34,426 nucleotides of DNA from Polyangiaceae bacterium (GCA_020848455.1 JADLAB010000458.1:1-34426); one strand, 5' to 3'. Shown: positions 23,894 through 33,271, numbered from the stretch's first letter. Numbers and translations: made by a program. The notes: generated by a model from the sequence alone, not told the origin.

Positions 23894-25243
23894 TCAATCG
23901 CGCAGCTTGTACTTCTTGATCTTGTCGTGCAGCGTGACCCGATCCACCTCGAGCGCGCGCGCGGCCCGCGCGAGGTCCCAGTCGTGGCGCTCGAGGATGC
24001 GCGCGATGTGGAGCTTCTCGGCGTCGGCCAGCGTCACGGGCTCGTCCGTCGCCGCCGCGACGGGTGAGTCGTGAAGGGCCACGAGGTCCTTCACGTCCAC
24101 GCTGGGGGGCTCGGCGAGCACCGCGGCGCGCTCGATGGTGTGCAGGAGCTCGCGCACGTTGCCGGGCCATGGGTAGCGCTCCAAGAGCGCGATGGCCTCG
24201 GGGGTGATGTCGACGAGGTCCTTGTCGAGCTTCGCGGCGAAGCGCCGGACGAAGTGGCGCGCCAGGAGCGGAACGTCGCCGGTGCGCTCGCGCAGGGGGG
24301 GCAGATCGATGCGGAAGCCCTGGATGCGGAAGTAGAGATCCTCGCGCAGCTCCTGCTTGGCCACGAGGGCCTCGAGGTCCTGGCTCGTGGCGCACAGCAG
24401 CCGGAAGTCGACCGCCACCGGGCGCGCGCCGCCGGTGCGCGTGAGCTCCTTCTGCTCGAGCACCTGCAACAGCTCCGCCTGCGCCTGCGCGCCGATGCGG
24501 CCGACGTCGTCCAGGAACAGGGTGCCCCCGTCGGCCTGCTCGAGCTTGCCGCGGCGCCGGTGTTGCGCGCGCGTGGCGGCTCCCGGCTCGATGCCGAACA
24601 GCTCGCTGTAGAGCAGGGCTTCCGGCAGGGCTCCGCAATGGACCGGCACCAGCGGGAAGTGGCGTCGCGCGCTCTTGCCGTGAAGGGCGCGCGCCACGAG
24701 CTCCTTGCCCGTGCCGCTCTCGCCGTGGATGAGGACGGTCATGTCGCTTGCGGCCAGGGCATCGACCGACTCGCTCACGCGGCGCATCGCCGGGCTCTGG
24801 CCCACGATCTCGTCCCACTCGGCGAGCGACGCGATCTTGGAGCGCAGCCGGGTGTTCTCGTCGGTCAGGCGCCGGTGCGCGAGCGCCTTCTGCACCACGC
24901 GACCGAGATCGTCCGGGTCGACCGGCTTGGTCAGGTAGTCGAACGCGCCCGCCTTGAGGGCCTCGATCGCGGTCTCGATGCTGCCGTAGGCGGTGATCAT
25001 GATCACGACCGCATCGGGCGCGACCTGTCGCAGGCGCCGCTGCAGCTCGAGCCCGTCCATGCCTGGCATCTTGATGTCCAAGAGGACCAGGTCCCAGGGC
25101 TCCTCCTGGAACTTCTGCAGGGCCGCGGCGGCGCTCTCGGCCTGCGCGACGCGGAAGCCGTCCTTCTTGAACCAGTGAAAGAGCGAGTCCCTGATCGAGA
25201 GCTCGTCGTCGACGACCAGGATGCCGTAGCCTTCACTCACCAC
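23894..25243 (-). CDS. NtrC-type response regulator with degenerate GAFTGA loop
   Basis: A 449-residue regulator. The receiver (1-120) is intact, with DDE and phosphoacceptor Asp56, and lysine in LTKPVDPDDL. The AAA+ domain keeps Walker A GESGTGKE (174-181) and the arginine-finger region REDLYFRI. However, the sigma-54 contact loop reads GAATRA (221-226) instead of GAFTGA, Walker B reads TLFLDDVG, and ATNQDL has become ATSQDL. The Fis-type DNA-binding end (DRVTLHDKIKKYKLRD) is nearly identical to that of the intact regulator at 27135. In NtrC-family proteins loss of the loop Phe abolishes sigma-54 contact, so this may be a DNA-binding repressor or decoy. The GTG start overlaps the end of the diheme kinase gene by 7 bases. 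Confidence 0.9.
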   Translation of the reverse strand: MVSEGYGILVVDDELSIRDSLFHWFKKDGFRVAQAESAAAALQKFQEEPWDLVLLDIKMPGMDGLELQRRLRQVAPDAVVIMITAYGSIETAIEALKAGAFDYLTKPVDPDDLGRVVQKALAHRRLTDENTRLRSKIASLAEWDEIVGQSPAMRRVSESVDALAASDMTVLIHGESGTGKELVARALHGKSARRHFPLVPVHCGALPEALLYSELFGIEPGAATRAQHRRRGKLEQADGGTLFLDDVGRIGAQAQAELLQVLEQKELTRTGGARPVAVDFRLLCATSQDLEALVAKQELREDLYFRIQGFRIDLPPLRERTGDVPLLARHFVRRFAAKLDKDLVDITPEAIALLERYPWPGNVRELLHTIERAAVLAEPPSVDVKDLVALHDSPVAAATDEPVTLADAEKLHIARILERHDWDLARAARALEVDRVTLHDKIKKYKLRD

Positions 25244-26868
25244 CGTTCACCACCTTCGCTTGCGTGGCCGTCGTGCGACTCGCGGGGCGAGGTCGCCGGC
25301 GCACGGGGGAAGACCATCCGGAACGTGGTCCCGGCGCCCGGCCTGGACTCCACGTCGATGCGACCGTCGTGGCGGCGGACGATACCGTACACCACCGCCA
25401 AGCCTAGCCCGACCCCCTTGTCGCCCTTGGTCGACACGAACGGCTCGAAGATCTCCGGCAACACCTCCGGGGGGATGCCGACCCCGGTGTCGCTGATGGT
25501 CACGGCGATGGAGCTCTCGCCGGCCTCGGTCCCTATGCGCAGCTCGCCGCCGTCCGGCATCGCCTCGACCGCGTTCACGAGGAGCGCGACCAGCGCCTGC
25601 TGGAGCTGGGCCGCATCGCAGAAGAGGCGGTCGTCCCCCTCGGCCGGCGTGACCACGTGCTCCACGTTGTTCGTCTTGAGCAGGTGCTGCACCGTCATCA
25701 GGCTCTTGTCGACGATGGCGTTGACGCCGTGCTCCGCCATCACGTCCTTCGACACGCGGGCGAAGGACAAGAGGTTCTTCACGATCTCGCCGCAGCGCGA
25801 GGACTCCGAGCGCACCATCTCCACGTAGCCTTGCAGCTCTTGTCGTTCCTCTTCGGTCAGGGTCGGCTGGGCGAGATCGCGCTGGATCAGCTTGGCGTAC
25901 ACCAGGATGCCGCCGAGCGGGTTGTTCAGCTCGTGGGCGACGGTGGCGGCGAGCTTGCCGAGCGAGGCCATCTTCTCCATGTGCGTGATGTGCCGCTGGG
26001 CCACGGCGAGCTCGTGGGTCTTCTTGTCGACCGCCTGCGCCAGCTCTTCCTCCCACTTTTCGCTGCGCTCGCGCGCGATCGCCAGCTCACGGCCCATCTG
26101 GTTGAAGGCCTCGGCGAGCTCGACCAGCTCCTTGCCGCGAGTCACCTTCACGCGCGCGCTGAGATCGCCCGCTGCCACGCGACGCGTGCCCTCCACGAGA
26201 GAGAGCACCGGCCGGCGGACGAAACGCCAGATGAAGAGCGCGGTCGCGACCCCGCCCACCACGGCCATGAGGACGGCGGTCCAGAGCGTGGCGCGCTCGG
26301 CGCTGACCCGGCCCTCTTCGGCCGGCTCCATCGACATCTGGAAGTCCATCAGGCCGAGGTACTCCTGGCTGGCAGTGGAGACGTGGCACCTGCCGCCCGC
26401 GCACTGCTCGGAGTTCCGGATCATGCGGGACTGGGCCATCACCGGCATCCCGCTCGCGTCTCGGAAGGTGCGCGTCGAGCTCGTCGCCTCGGCCACGCCG
26501 AAGGGCGTGCCGTGGCAGGTCACGCAGACCTCGGCGCTCCTCGTGATCTTGGTGCGCAGGTCCTGCGGCACGGTCGAGAAGTGGATCTCGCCCTGCTTGT
26601 CGTAGATGCGGATGCTGCGGATCCCCGGGGCGTCGGCCAGGTCCGCGAGCGCGGCGTGCACGGCCTCCTTGTTCTTGAGCAGCATCCCCTGCCGCAGCAC
26701 CCGCTCGATGATGGCGGTGGTCTGACCCGCGTGCTGCTCGAAGGACTTCTCCCAGGTGTCCGTCGTCCGCCGCGCGTTGAAGTAGGAGAACGACAGGAAC
26801 ACGATCACCACGGAACCGAAGATCCCGAGGAACAGGTTCACGCCGATCGAGCTCTTCAATCGCGACAT
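25237..26868 (-). CDS. Histidine kinase with c-type diheme sensor domain
   Basis: A 543-residue kinase. A first transmembrane helix (10-30) is followed by a periplasmic sensor (31-195) containing CVTCH (Cys115-Cys118-His119) and an atypical C-x4-CH motif (Cys156, Cys161, His162). That layout resembles the DUF3365/Tll0287-like heme-binding sensors. After a second helix (196-218) come a HAMP domain (213-266), a coiled coil, the H-box VAHELNNPLGG with His312, and the ATPase motifs VALLVNAVEA, DTGVGIP and GVGLGLAVV. It should report the redox or ligand state of periplasmic heme to the co-encoded regulator. The regulator gene overlaps its end. A TAGACT -10-like box and GCAGG precede the ATG. The dihemic state needs the cytochrome c maturation system. 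Confidence 0.92.
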   Translation of the reverse strand: MSRLKSSIGVNLFLGIFGSVVIVFLSFSYFNARRTTDTWEKSFEQHAGQTTAIIERVLRQGMLLKNKEAVHAALADLADAPGIRSIRIYDKQGEIHFSTVPQDLRTKITRSAEVCVTCHGTPFGVAEATSSTRTFRDASGMPVMAQSRMIRNSEQCAGGRCHVSTASQEYLGLMDFQMSMEPAEEGRVSAERATLWTAVLMAVVGGVATALFIWRFVRRPVLSLVEGTRRVAAGDLSARVKVTRGKELVELAEAFNQMGRELAIARERSEKWEEELAQAVDKKTHELAVAQRHITHMEKMASLGKLAATVAHELNNPLGGILVYAKLIQRDLAQPTLTEEERQELQGYVEMVRSESSRCGEIVKNLLSFARVSKDVMAEHGVNAIVDKSLMTVQHLLKTNNVEHVVTPAEGDDRLFCDAAQLQQALVALLVNAVEAMPDGGELRIGTEAGESSIAVTISDTGVGIPPEVLPEIFEPFVSTKGDKGVGLGLAVVYGIVRRHDGRIDVESRPGAGTTFRMVFPRAPATSPRESHDGHASEGGERW

Positions 26869-26901
26869 GTCGGGGCCTGCGATGGCCGAGCCGGTGCGGC
26901 C

Positions 26902-26907
26902 AGTCTA
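26902..26907 (-). promoter_or_regulatory. Candidate -10 element of the diheme kinase operon (TAGACT)
   Basis: Minus-strand TAGACTGG lies 33 bases before the ATG at 26868, in a 266-base divergent gap. The same octamer precedes the other two-component operon at 13493. The rest of the gap shows no gene and no clear sigma-54 site. Confidence 0.35.
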
Positions 26908-27134
26908 GGTCATGCTGCGCCGTTGCGCTGGCACAACGCGTCATCGGCAGGCGCGAGCAGCTCGCTCGCCACCCGCGTTCCACCGTGGCTGGAATCTGGG
27001 GCCAAGCCGATCTCGCCTCCCGATCGTGCCCGGGCGGGCACGCAACCGGCAGCCGGCGTGCGAAGATGTTCACGGACTCGCCCGTGCCGTGCCCGCTGGG
27101 CAGGTCCCGCCGAGCCCGGCCGCTGGAGACCCGC

Positions 27135-28499
<1,365 letters not shown>

Positions 28500-28508
28500 C
28501 CGCTCGCC

Positions 28509-29039
28509 ATGACCGACCTCTGGCTGCTTCCGCTCTCGCTCCGCGAGCCCCCCGAGCTGCTGCGCTGGCTCGGCCACGCGCTCGCGCCCGTGTTCCACGC
28601 CAAGGTGGGGCTGCTCCAGCGCGAGCTCGCGCTCGACGGCGGGCGACACCCGATGCGACGCCAGGTCGACGCCGGCTGGATCCTGTCCCAGCTCCTCGGC
28701 CTGCCCGACCCCGGCCTCGTGCTGGCGGTGACCAGCGAGGACCTGTACCTGCCGGTCTTCACCTACGTGATCGGCGAGGCCTGCCTGGGCGGCCGCGCGG
28801 CGGTCGTGTCGACGCATCGCCTGCACGAGGAGCGCTACGGGATGGCGCCGAACGTGGAGCGGCTGCGCGCGCGTGTGGTGAAGGAGGCGATCCACGAGAT
28901 CGGGCACTGCCACGGGCTCGTCCACTGTCCGAGCGGCGCGTGCGTGATGCACTCGTCGTCGTCGGTGGAGGACGTGGACAACAAGGGGCATGAGCTGTGT
29001 CCCGAGTGCGCGCGCGCGGTCACGCGGCGGCGGGGGTGA
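28509..29039 (+). CDS. amzA: Archaemetzincin-family zinc metalloprotease
   Basis: A 176-residue protein with the archaemetzincin signature. The catalytic zinc site is HEIGHCHGLVH (three His ligands, Glu as base), followed by Cys-x4-Cys-Val-Met, with the Met of the Met-turn, and a second pair CPEC. The extra four Cys form the structural zinc site known from the family. It has no signal peptide and so is probably cytoplasmic. Family members exist in archaea, some bacteria and animals (AMZ1 and AMZ2) and their natural substrates are unknown. It begins 9 bases after the sigma-54 regulator's stop, so it is probably translated from the same message. Its link with the redox cluster is positional only. 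It converges with the GcvH-like gene 5 bases away. Confidence 0.9.
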   Translation: MTDLWLLPLSLREPPELLRWLGHALAPVFHAKVGLLQRELALDGGRHPMRRQVDAGWILSQLLGLPDPGLVLAVTSEDLYLPVFTYVIGEACLGGRAAVVSTHRLHEERYGMAPNVERLRARVVKEAIHEIGHCHGLVHCPSGACVMHSSSSVEDVDNKGHELCPECARAVTRRRG

Positions 29040-29044
29040 GCGGG

Positions 29045-29785
29045 TCAGCAGAACAGCTCGTCGCGCACGGCGTCCCACGTCGCGTCGTCGAGGTCGGAGA
29101 GATCGCCGACGAGCTCGCCGCCGTCCGCCATCGCGACCCCGAGCGCGTGCGGTGACGCGGCCGCCACCAGCCGATCGATCTCCCGGCCCAACCATGCGCG
29201 GGCCTGCTCGCCGCGCATGAGGTCCTCGAGCGCCGCCCCTGGCGCCGGCGCGCTCGGGGTGAGCTCGACGAGCCAGCCCTGTCGGTAGGGCGCGCGGTTG
29301 ATCATCCCCGGATCGCGGGCGAGCTGGCGGTTCGCGCGCGCGACCGTCCCCGCCACCGGGGCCCGCGCCGCGATCGACCGCCCGCCGTGTCGCAGCACGG
29401 CGATCACCTCGCCCACCTCGACGCGGTCCCCGACCTTCGCGATCTGCACCGCGTCGACCGTTCCGAGCGTGAGCTGCGTGAGGTCGTCGACGCCCGTGCG
29501 CACGCGCCCGGCCGGGGTGCGGCGTGCCCACGTGTGCCTGGGCCCGATCCGGAGCCGGAGCGGGAGCTGTACCCCCTTCACCTGCGCGAGCGAGAGCTCG
29601 AAGCGCTGCGCGAGTGCCTGCGCGCCGGTGAACACGCCGGCGAGCACGACGAGCGCGGGCATGAAGACGGCGAGCCCGGCGCGCGGCCCGACACCGGCGA
29701 CCGCCAGGAGCAGCAGCAGCGCGACGAGCCCGAGCGGGATCGCGAGCCGTGCGTCGAGGACGGACCCTGAATTGCGCTTGTTCAT
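29045..29785 (-). CDS. Membrane-anchored GcvH-like protein without lipoyl-lysine (copy 1)
   Basis: A 246-residue protein. Two hydrophobic helices (14-32 and 36-58) are followed by a GcvH-type barrel (about 82-178): HTWARR at 84-89, GVDDLTQLTLGTV, VGDRVEVGE, APVAGTVARAN and GWLVELTP. Ungapped alignment with GcvH puts Gly135 where the lipoylated lysine of ESVKA should be (here LRHGGRS), so it is unlikely to carry lipoate. A conserved tail (about 185-246, with LMRGEQARAWL, ADGGEL and LDDATWD) is shared with the two related genes. It is not a working glycine-cleavage H protein, and no gcvT or gcvP is nearby. The barrel is probably cytoplasmic, judged from the basic N-terminus. AAGGTGA precedes the ATG. 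Function is unknown. Confidence 0.85.
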   Translation of the reverse strand: MNKRNSGSVLDARLAIPLGLVALLLLLAVAGVGPRAGLAVFMPALVVLAGVFTGAQALAQRFELSLAQVKGVQLPLRLRIGPRHTWARRTPAGRVRTGVDDLTQLTLGTVDAVQIAKVGDRVEVGEVIAVLRHGGRSIAARAPVAGTVARANRQLARDPGMINRAPYRQGWLVELTPSAPAPGAALEDLMRGEQARAWLGREIDRLVAAASPHALGVAMADGGELVGDLSDLDDATWDAVRDELFC

Positions 29786-29818
29786 GGCTCACCTTGTGAA
29801 AAGGGGCGCGGGCGCCGC

Positions 29819-29840
29819 CGTGACGCACCACGGCGTCACG
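29819..29840 (-). other. Intercistronic hairpin in the multiheme operon
   Basis: Perfect 8-base arms CGTGACGC / GCGTCACG enclose a 6-base loop, in the 114-base gap between the 25-heme gene and GcvH-like copy 1. There is no U-tract directly after, so it is not a standard terminator. It could stop some transcripts, protect the upstream message or act as an operator. The rest of the gap shows only the ribosome-binding site of copy 1. Confidence 0.45.
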
Positions 29841-29899
29841 CAGACACCGAGTCCCGTAGCAGCGTGTGGGCTCGCCGAGCCGTGCGGTTGGCCTCGGTC

Positions 29900-31564
29900 T
29901 CAGCGGAAGAGGTGACAGGCGTAGCAGCGCGGGCCCTCCGCCTCGTGGTCGCGGCGGTCGACATGGCAGTTGGACGTGCACGTCTGGCGCTGGGGCAGGG
30001 ACCCGTGGGCCGAGTGGCAGTTGGCGCAGGTCGCGTGCTCGGCGATGCCGTGCAGCTTTGCCTGCGGTGTCGTGTGGCAGCTCTTGCAGCCAGGCGTCGC
30101 GTCCGCGCCCACCGAGTGCGCCTTGTGACAGGTCGCGCAGCCACCCGCGCGCTGTGCGTGCGTCGTCTGCGCCTGGCCGATGTGACAGCTCGCGCAGTTG
30201 TCCTTCGAGCGCACCGCCCCGGAGTGCGGCTCGTGGCACTTCGAGCACTCGGCGTGGCCGGCCGGCGCGCTCGCCTGCTCCGCGGCGTGGCAGCTCGCGC
30301 ACTTCGGCGGTGTCGTCGGCGCGTGCACGTCGGCGTGGCAGCTCGCGCAGTTCGCGTGTCCGCTCTGGGTCGAGGCGAGCTTCACCTCGCTCGTGTGACA
30401 GCGGGCGCAGAGCGCGGTGGCGGTCGCCGGCGCCGCGACCTGGTGCGGCGCGTGGCAGCTCGTGCACGACAGCGTCGCCGCGTGCGCGCCGCCGGTCGTC
30501 GCGTGGCACGACGTGCACGCCGCGGCCTTCTGCTCCGGCGCGTGCGCGTCGTGGCAGGCGGTGCAAGAGCGCGGCGCGTCGGAGCCGCCGCTCGCGCCGT
30601 GCGACGCGCCGGTACGGCCCGCGTGCTCCACGCGCACCGTCGTGTGACAGCGCGCGCAGGAGGCGTCGCCGGTCTCGGTCGGCGCTTGCGCCGAGTGACA
30701 GCTCGTGCAGGCCGCATGCTCGGCGACCCGGTTGGCGCGCTGCACGACCTTCTGGCCGTGGCAGGTGGCGCAGCTGCCCGCCGCCCGCGGGGTGTCGGCG
30801 TGCGGCTGGTGGCAGCTGACGCACTCGCCCCGCTGCGCGGCGGCAGCGTGGCCGTGGGCCCGGACCTGCTCATGACAGCCCTGGCACGACTCGCGCGCCG
30901 CGGACGCGGGGGCGTGGTCGGCGTGGCAGTCCGAGCAACCCTGGCTGCCCGCGTGCGCCGCGTGCGCCTTGGCGTTGTCCGTGTGGCACGAGATGCAGGC
31001 CGGGGCCTGGGTGTCGCCGTGGGCGCTGTGGCAGCTGGCGCAGTCGACCTTGGCGTGGCCGTCCTCGATGGGCGCGAGCATCGGCGCGAGCTCGGCGACG
31101 ACGACGGCGCGGGGCTGCGGGTCCTGGTGACAGTCGAGGCACTCGGGCGTGGTGCTCTCCGGCCGGAAGCCGTGGCAGGTGACGCAGCCGGTGCCGTCGG
31201 TGGCACCGTGCCCGCGGTCGGACTTGTCGGCGTGACAGTCGGCGCTCGCGCAGGCGCGCTCGCCGGCCTCCTCGAAGCCGCCGGCCGCGTGGCACTCCTT
31301 GCAGACCACGCGACCGAGGTGCGCCTCGTGCCCGGGGCTCGCACGGAAGGCGGCCCACGTCTCGCCGTCGTGGTCGCGCGGCGGCTGCGGGGGCTCGTCG
31401 CCGATCAGGAACCAGGCGACGGCGTCCGGCGGCGACCAGACGCCTTCACGGGAGACCTGGGCCGGGGCGCGCGTCTCCGAGCCGCACGCCGAGACGAGGG
31501 GCGCGAAGGCGGCGAAGGCGAGGACCAGGAAGAGTGTCGCGTGTTGGGCTCGGGGGGACCACAT
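29900..31564 (-). CDS. 25-heme c-type cytochrome lipoprotein
   Basis: A 554-residue protein with a lipoprotein signal (LVSAC) and, by direct count, 23 canonical CxxCH heme motifs plus one C-x4-CH (CASADCH, near the start) and one C-x3-CH (CTSNCH, near the end). The motifs recur about every 15-25 residues, many of them followed by a distal His, suggesting bis-His hemes in a long chain. Such proteins move electrons across the periplasm or outward from the outer membrane. ATG at 31564 is preferred to the upstream GTG because AAGGTGA lies 8 bases before it. It follows the cytochrome b gene by 49 bases in the operon. No outer-membrane porin partner is seen in the window. Confidence 0.93.
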   Translation of the reverse strand: MWSPRAQHATLFLVLAFAAFAPLVSACGSETRAPAQVSREGVWSPPDAVAWFLIGDEPPQPPRDHDGETWAAFRASPGHEAHLGRVVCKECHAAGGFEEAGERACASADCHADKSDRGHGATDGTGCVTCHGFRPESTTPECLDCHQDPQPRAVVVAELAPMLAPIEDGHAKVDCASCHSAHGDTQAPACISCHTDNAKAHAAHAGSQGCSDCHADHAPASAARESCQGCHEQVRAHGHAAAAQRGECVSCHQPHADTPRAAGSCATCHGQKVVQRANRVAEHAACTSCHSAQAPTETGDASCARCHTTVRVEHAGRTGASHGASGGSDAPRSCTACHDAHAPEQKAAACTSCHATTGGAHAATLSCTSCHAPHQVAAPATATALCARCHTSEVKLASTQSGHANCASCHADVHAPTTPPKCASCHAAEQASAPAGHAECSKCHEPHSGAVRSKDNCASCHIGQAQTTHAQRAGGCATCHKAHSVGADATPGCKSCHTTPQAKLHGIAEHATCANCHSAHGSLPQRQTCTSNCHVDRRDHEAEGPRCYACHLFR

Positions 31565-31613
31565 CGGGATTCTCACCTTCTGCTCAGCAAGAAGCCTGCC
31601 GCGGTGACGGCGC

Positions 31614-32273
31614 CTAGGCGCGCTCGGCGCGCGCGGCCTTGGGGGTCGTGGCCGGCGGCGGTGGCGGCGGGACGCGATCTCCGAGCAGCATCGACGCGAC
31701 GCCCGTGTGAGGCTCGCCGACCGTGAGGGCGAGGTACAGGTGGACGAACAGGAACGCGCAGGACGCGTAGGCGACGATGGAGTGGCCGAGGGCCATCGGC
31801 CAGACGCCGCCGAGGCCGAGCACCTGCTCGGGCGCGAGGTCCGGGAAGAGCAACAGGAGCCCGGTCACGATCTGCGCCGGAATGAGGACGAACACGGCGA
31901 AGACGTACGCGAGCTGCTGGACGGGGTTGAAGCGCCGCTCCGGGACGGCCACGAAGGGGTGGTGCTCGCCGCGCAGGATGCCGAACACGTAGAAGCGCAC
32001 CTGCTTGACCGAGTCGCCGAGGATCGTCCGCCTCGGGAGGTACTGGCGCCAGTGTCCCGTGATGACCATGGCGACGAGGTAGCCCACGAACGCCACCACG
32101 AGCCCGACCCCGAGGACGTTGTGGACGAGGACGGAGATGCGGAAGCCCACGCCGACGGAGCCGGACCCGGCGAAGTGCAGGCTGAAGCCGGTCACGATCA
32201 GCACGGCGAACAGCACGGCGTTGAGCCAGTGCCAGAGCCGCAACCAGCGGGGGAACATGGTGCGCTTCTTCAT
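31614..32273 (-). CDS. Four-helix cytochrome b (b561/HydC-like) membrane subunit
   Basis: A 219-residue integral membrane protein with four transmembrane helices and histidines placed as heme b ligands: LWHWLNAV in helix 1 (His15), VLVHNVLG in helix 2, and GHSIV and FVHLYLAL in helix 4. This is the pattern of the cytochrome b561 / formate-dehydrogenase-gamma / HydC family, which carries two b hemes and oxidises or reduces quinol. The C-terminus is a short Pro-rich cytoplasmic tail. It begins inside the stop of the heptaheme gene (four-base ATGA overlap) after AGGAGG, so the two are translationally coupled and very likely one complex, passing quinol electrons to the c hemes. Confidence 0.93.
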   Translation of the reverse strand: MKKRTMFPRWLRLWHWLNAVLFAVLIVTGFSLHFAGSGSVGVGFRISVLVHNVLGVGLVVAFVGYLVAMVITGHWRQYLPRRTILGDSVKQVRFYVFGILRGEHHPFVAVPERRFNPVQQLAYVFAVFVLIPAQIVTGLLLLFPDLAPEQVLGLGGVWPMALGHSIVAYASCAFLFVHLYLALTVGEPHTGVASMLLGDRVPPPPPPATTPKAARAERA

Positions 32274-33271
32274 GACGGGTGTCCTCCTGCGTGCACGACG
32301 CGCCGGCGAAACGCCTTGTGGAACAGGAACCGGAGCAGGCCGTGTCCCGCGATCCCGCCCCCCGCGCCACCGATGACGATGATCATGAGGGCGTCGAGCA
32401 GCCCGTTGCGCGTGGCGCCGATCACGTACGCGTCGTCGATGAGCCTGGCGTTGAGGAAGCCGAGCTTGTCGACGTCGCCGTCGCCGCGGTCGCGGTACCG
32501 ACGGAGCAGCTGCGTGGGGGTCTCGGCGTGACAGGCCTCGCAGTTCTTGACGGCCTCTTCCTTGGGCAAGATGAGGTGGGAGGCGAGCGGCGCGTCGTAC
32601 CCCGTGTGACAGTCGAGGCAGCGGACCGTCTGCCAGTGGAGATCCCGGTTGGGGAGCCAGGCGTGCGCCTCGTCCAGATCGGGCGGCGCCTTGTCGACGA
32701 GCTTCTGGAACCGCGCCTCGTCGGCGTGGCAATGGAGGCAGACCTTGTTGTGCTCGAAGAGGCGGGCGCGCGTCGTGGGGAGCTGCAGCGTGTGCGCGTC
32801 GTGGCAGTGGACGCAGCGGAACTCGGCGCTCTTCTGGGCGTGCACGCTCTGCTCGAAGTCCTCGGCGATGTCCTTGAACGCGACGCCGCCCTCTCGGGTC
32901 TCGTTCACCACGTGGCAATCGCGGCAGTCGGCGCGGCGCGCGGGCGGGTGGGGATCGACGGCGAACGAGCGGGCGTGGCAGTCGCCGCACACCATCTCGC
33001 GGTGCTCGCTCTCGGCGAGGCCCTGCTGGTCGACGTAGACGCTGGCCTTGCGTTCGCCGGGATCCTCGCGAACGGCGTCCTGCTCGCCGTGACAGCTCAG
33101 GCACGCGCTCGCGTCCGGCTGGGCTGCCGCCCGCCCCGCAGAGAGCGCGAGGGCGGCGCCGAGGAGGGCCGCGGGGAGCGCCGCGGCACGGCGCCGCGAC
33201 GCCCGCGACGCCCGCGACCTGGAGGAGCTCGTAGTGGAGGGGTGATTGCGCTCGGTGCCCATGGGACCCAT
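32270..33271 (-). CDS. Heptaheme c-type cytochrome with C-terminal membrane helix
   Basis: A 333-residue protein. A long, Arg/Ser-rich N-terminus leads into a signal sequence (ALPAALLGAALALSAG) cleaved near AAA-QP. Seven CxxCH motifs follow (CLSCH, CGDCH, CRDCH, CVHCH, CLHCH, CLDCH, CEACH). Residues near 300-325 form a membrane helix (LMIIVIGGAGGGIAG), so the heme domain is tethered to the periplasmic face of the inner membrane. It resembles the periplasmic half of Geobacter CbcL-type quinol oxidoreductases, here encoded separately from the b subunit. AGAGG lies 2 bases before the ATG at 33271; a second in-frame ATG at 33262 has the better spacing and may be the true start. It lies 43 bases after GcvH-like copy 2. 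Confidence 0.9.
   Translation of the reverse strand: MGPMGTERNHPSTTSSSRSRASRASRRRAAALPAALLGAALALSAGRAAAQPDASACLSCHGEQDAVREDPGERKASVYVDQQGLAESEHREMVCGDCHARSFAVDPHPPARRADCRDCHVVNETREGGVAFKDIAEDFEQSVHAQKSAEFRCVHCHDAHTLQLPTTRARLFEHNKVCLHCHADEARFQKLVDKAPPDLDEAHAWLPNRDLHWQTVRCLDCHTGYDAPLASHLILPKEEAVKNCEACHAETPTQLLRRYRDRGDGDVDKLGFLNARLIDDAYVIGATRNGLLDALMIIVIGGAGGGIAGHGLLRFLFHKAFRRRVVHAGGHPS

Noticed and set aside
26925-26942. TGGCAC in the divergent gap as a sigma-54 promoter
   Set aside because: The bases at the -12 position do not give TTGC; only the -24 half matches.
26985-27134. N-terminal extension of the intact sigma-54 regulator from the ATG at 26985
   Set aside because: The added 50 residues have no domain character, and GTG at 27135 has GGAG at good spacing immediately before the receiver domain.
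29045-29785. Glycine cleavage system H protein as the function of the GcvH-like genes
   Set aside because: The lipoyl-lysine is missing, membrane helices are added, and no gcvT or gcvP genes are near.
29900-31576. GTG at 31576 as start of the 25-heme gene
   Set aside because: It overlaps the AAGGTGA ribosome-binding site that fits the ATG at 31564.
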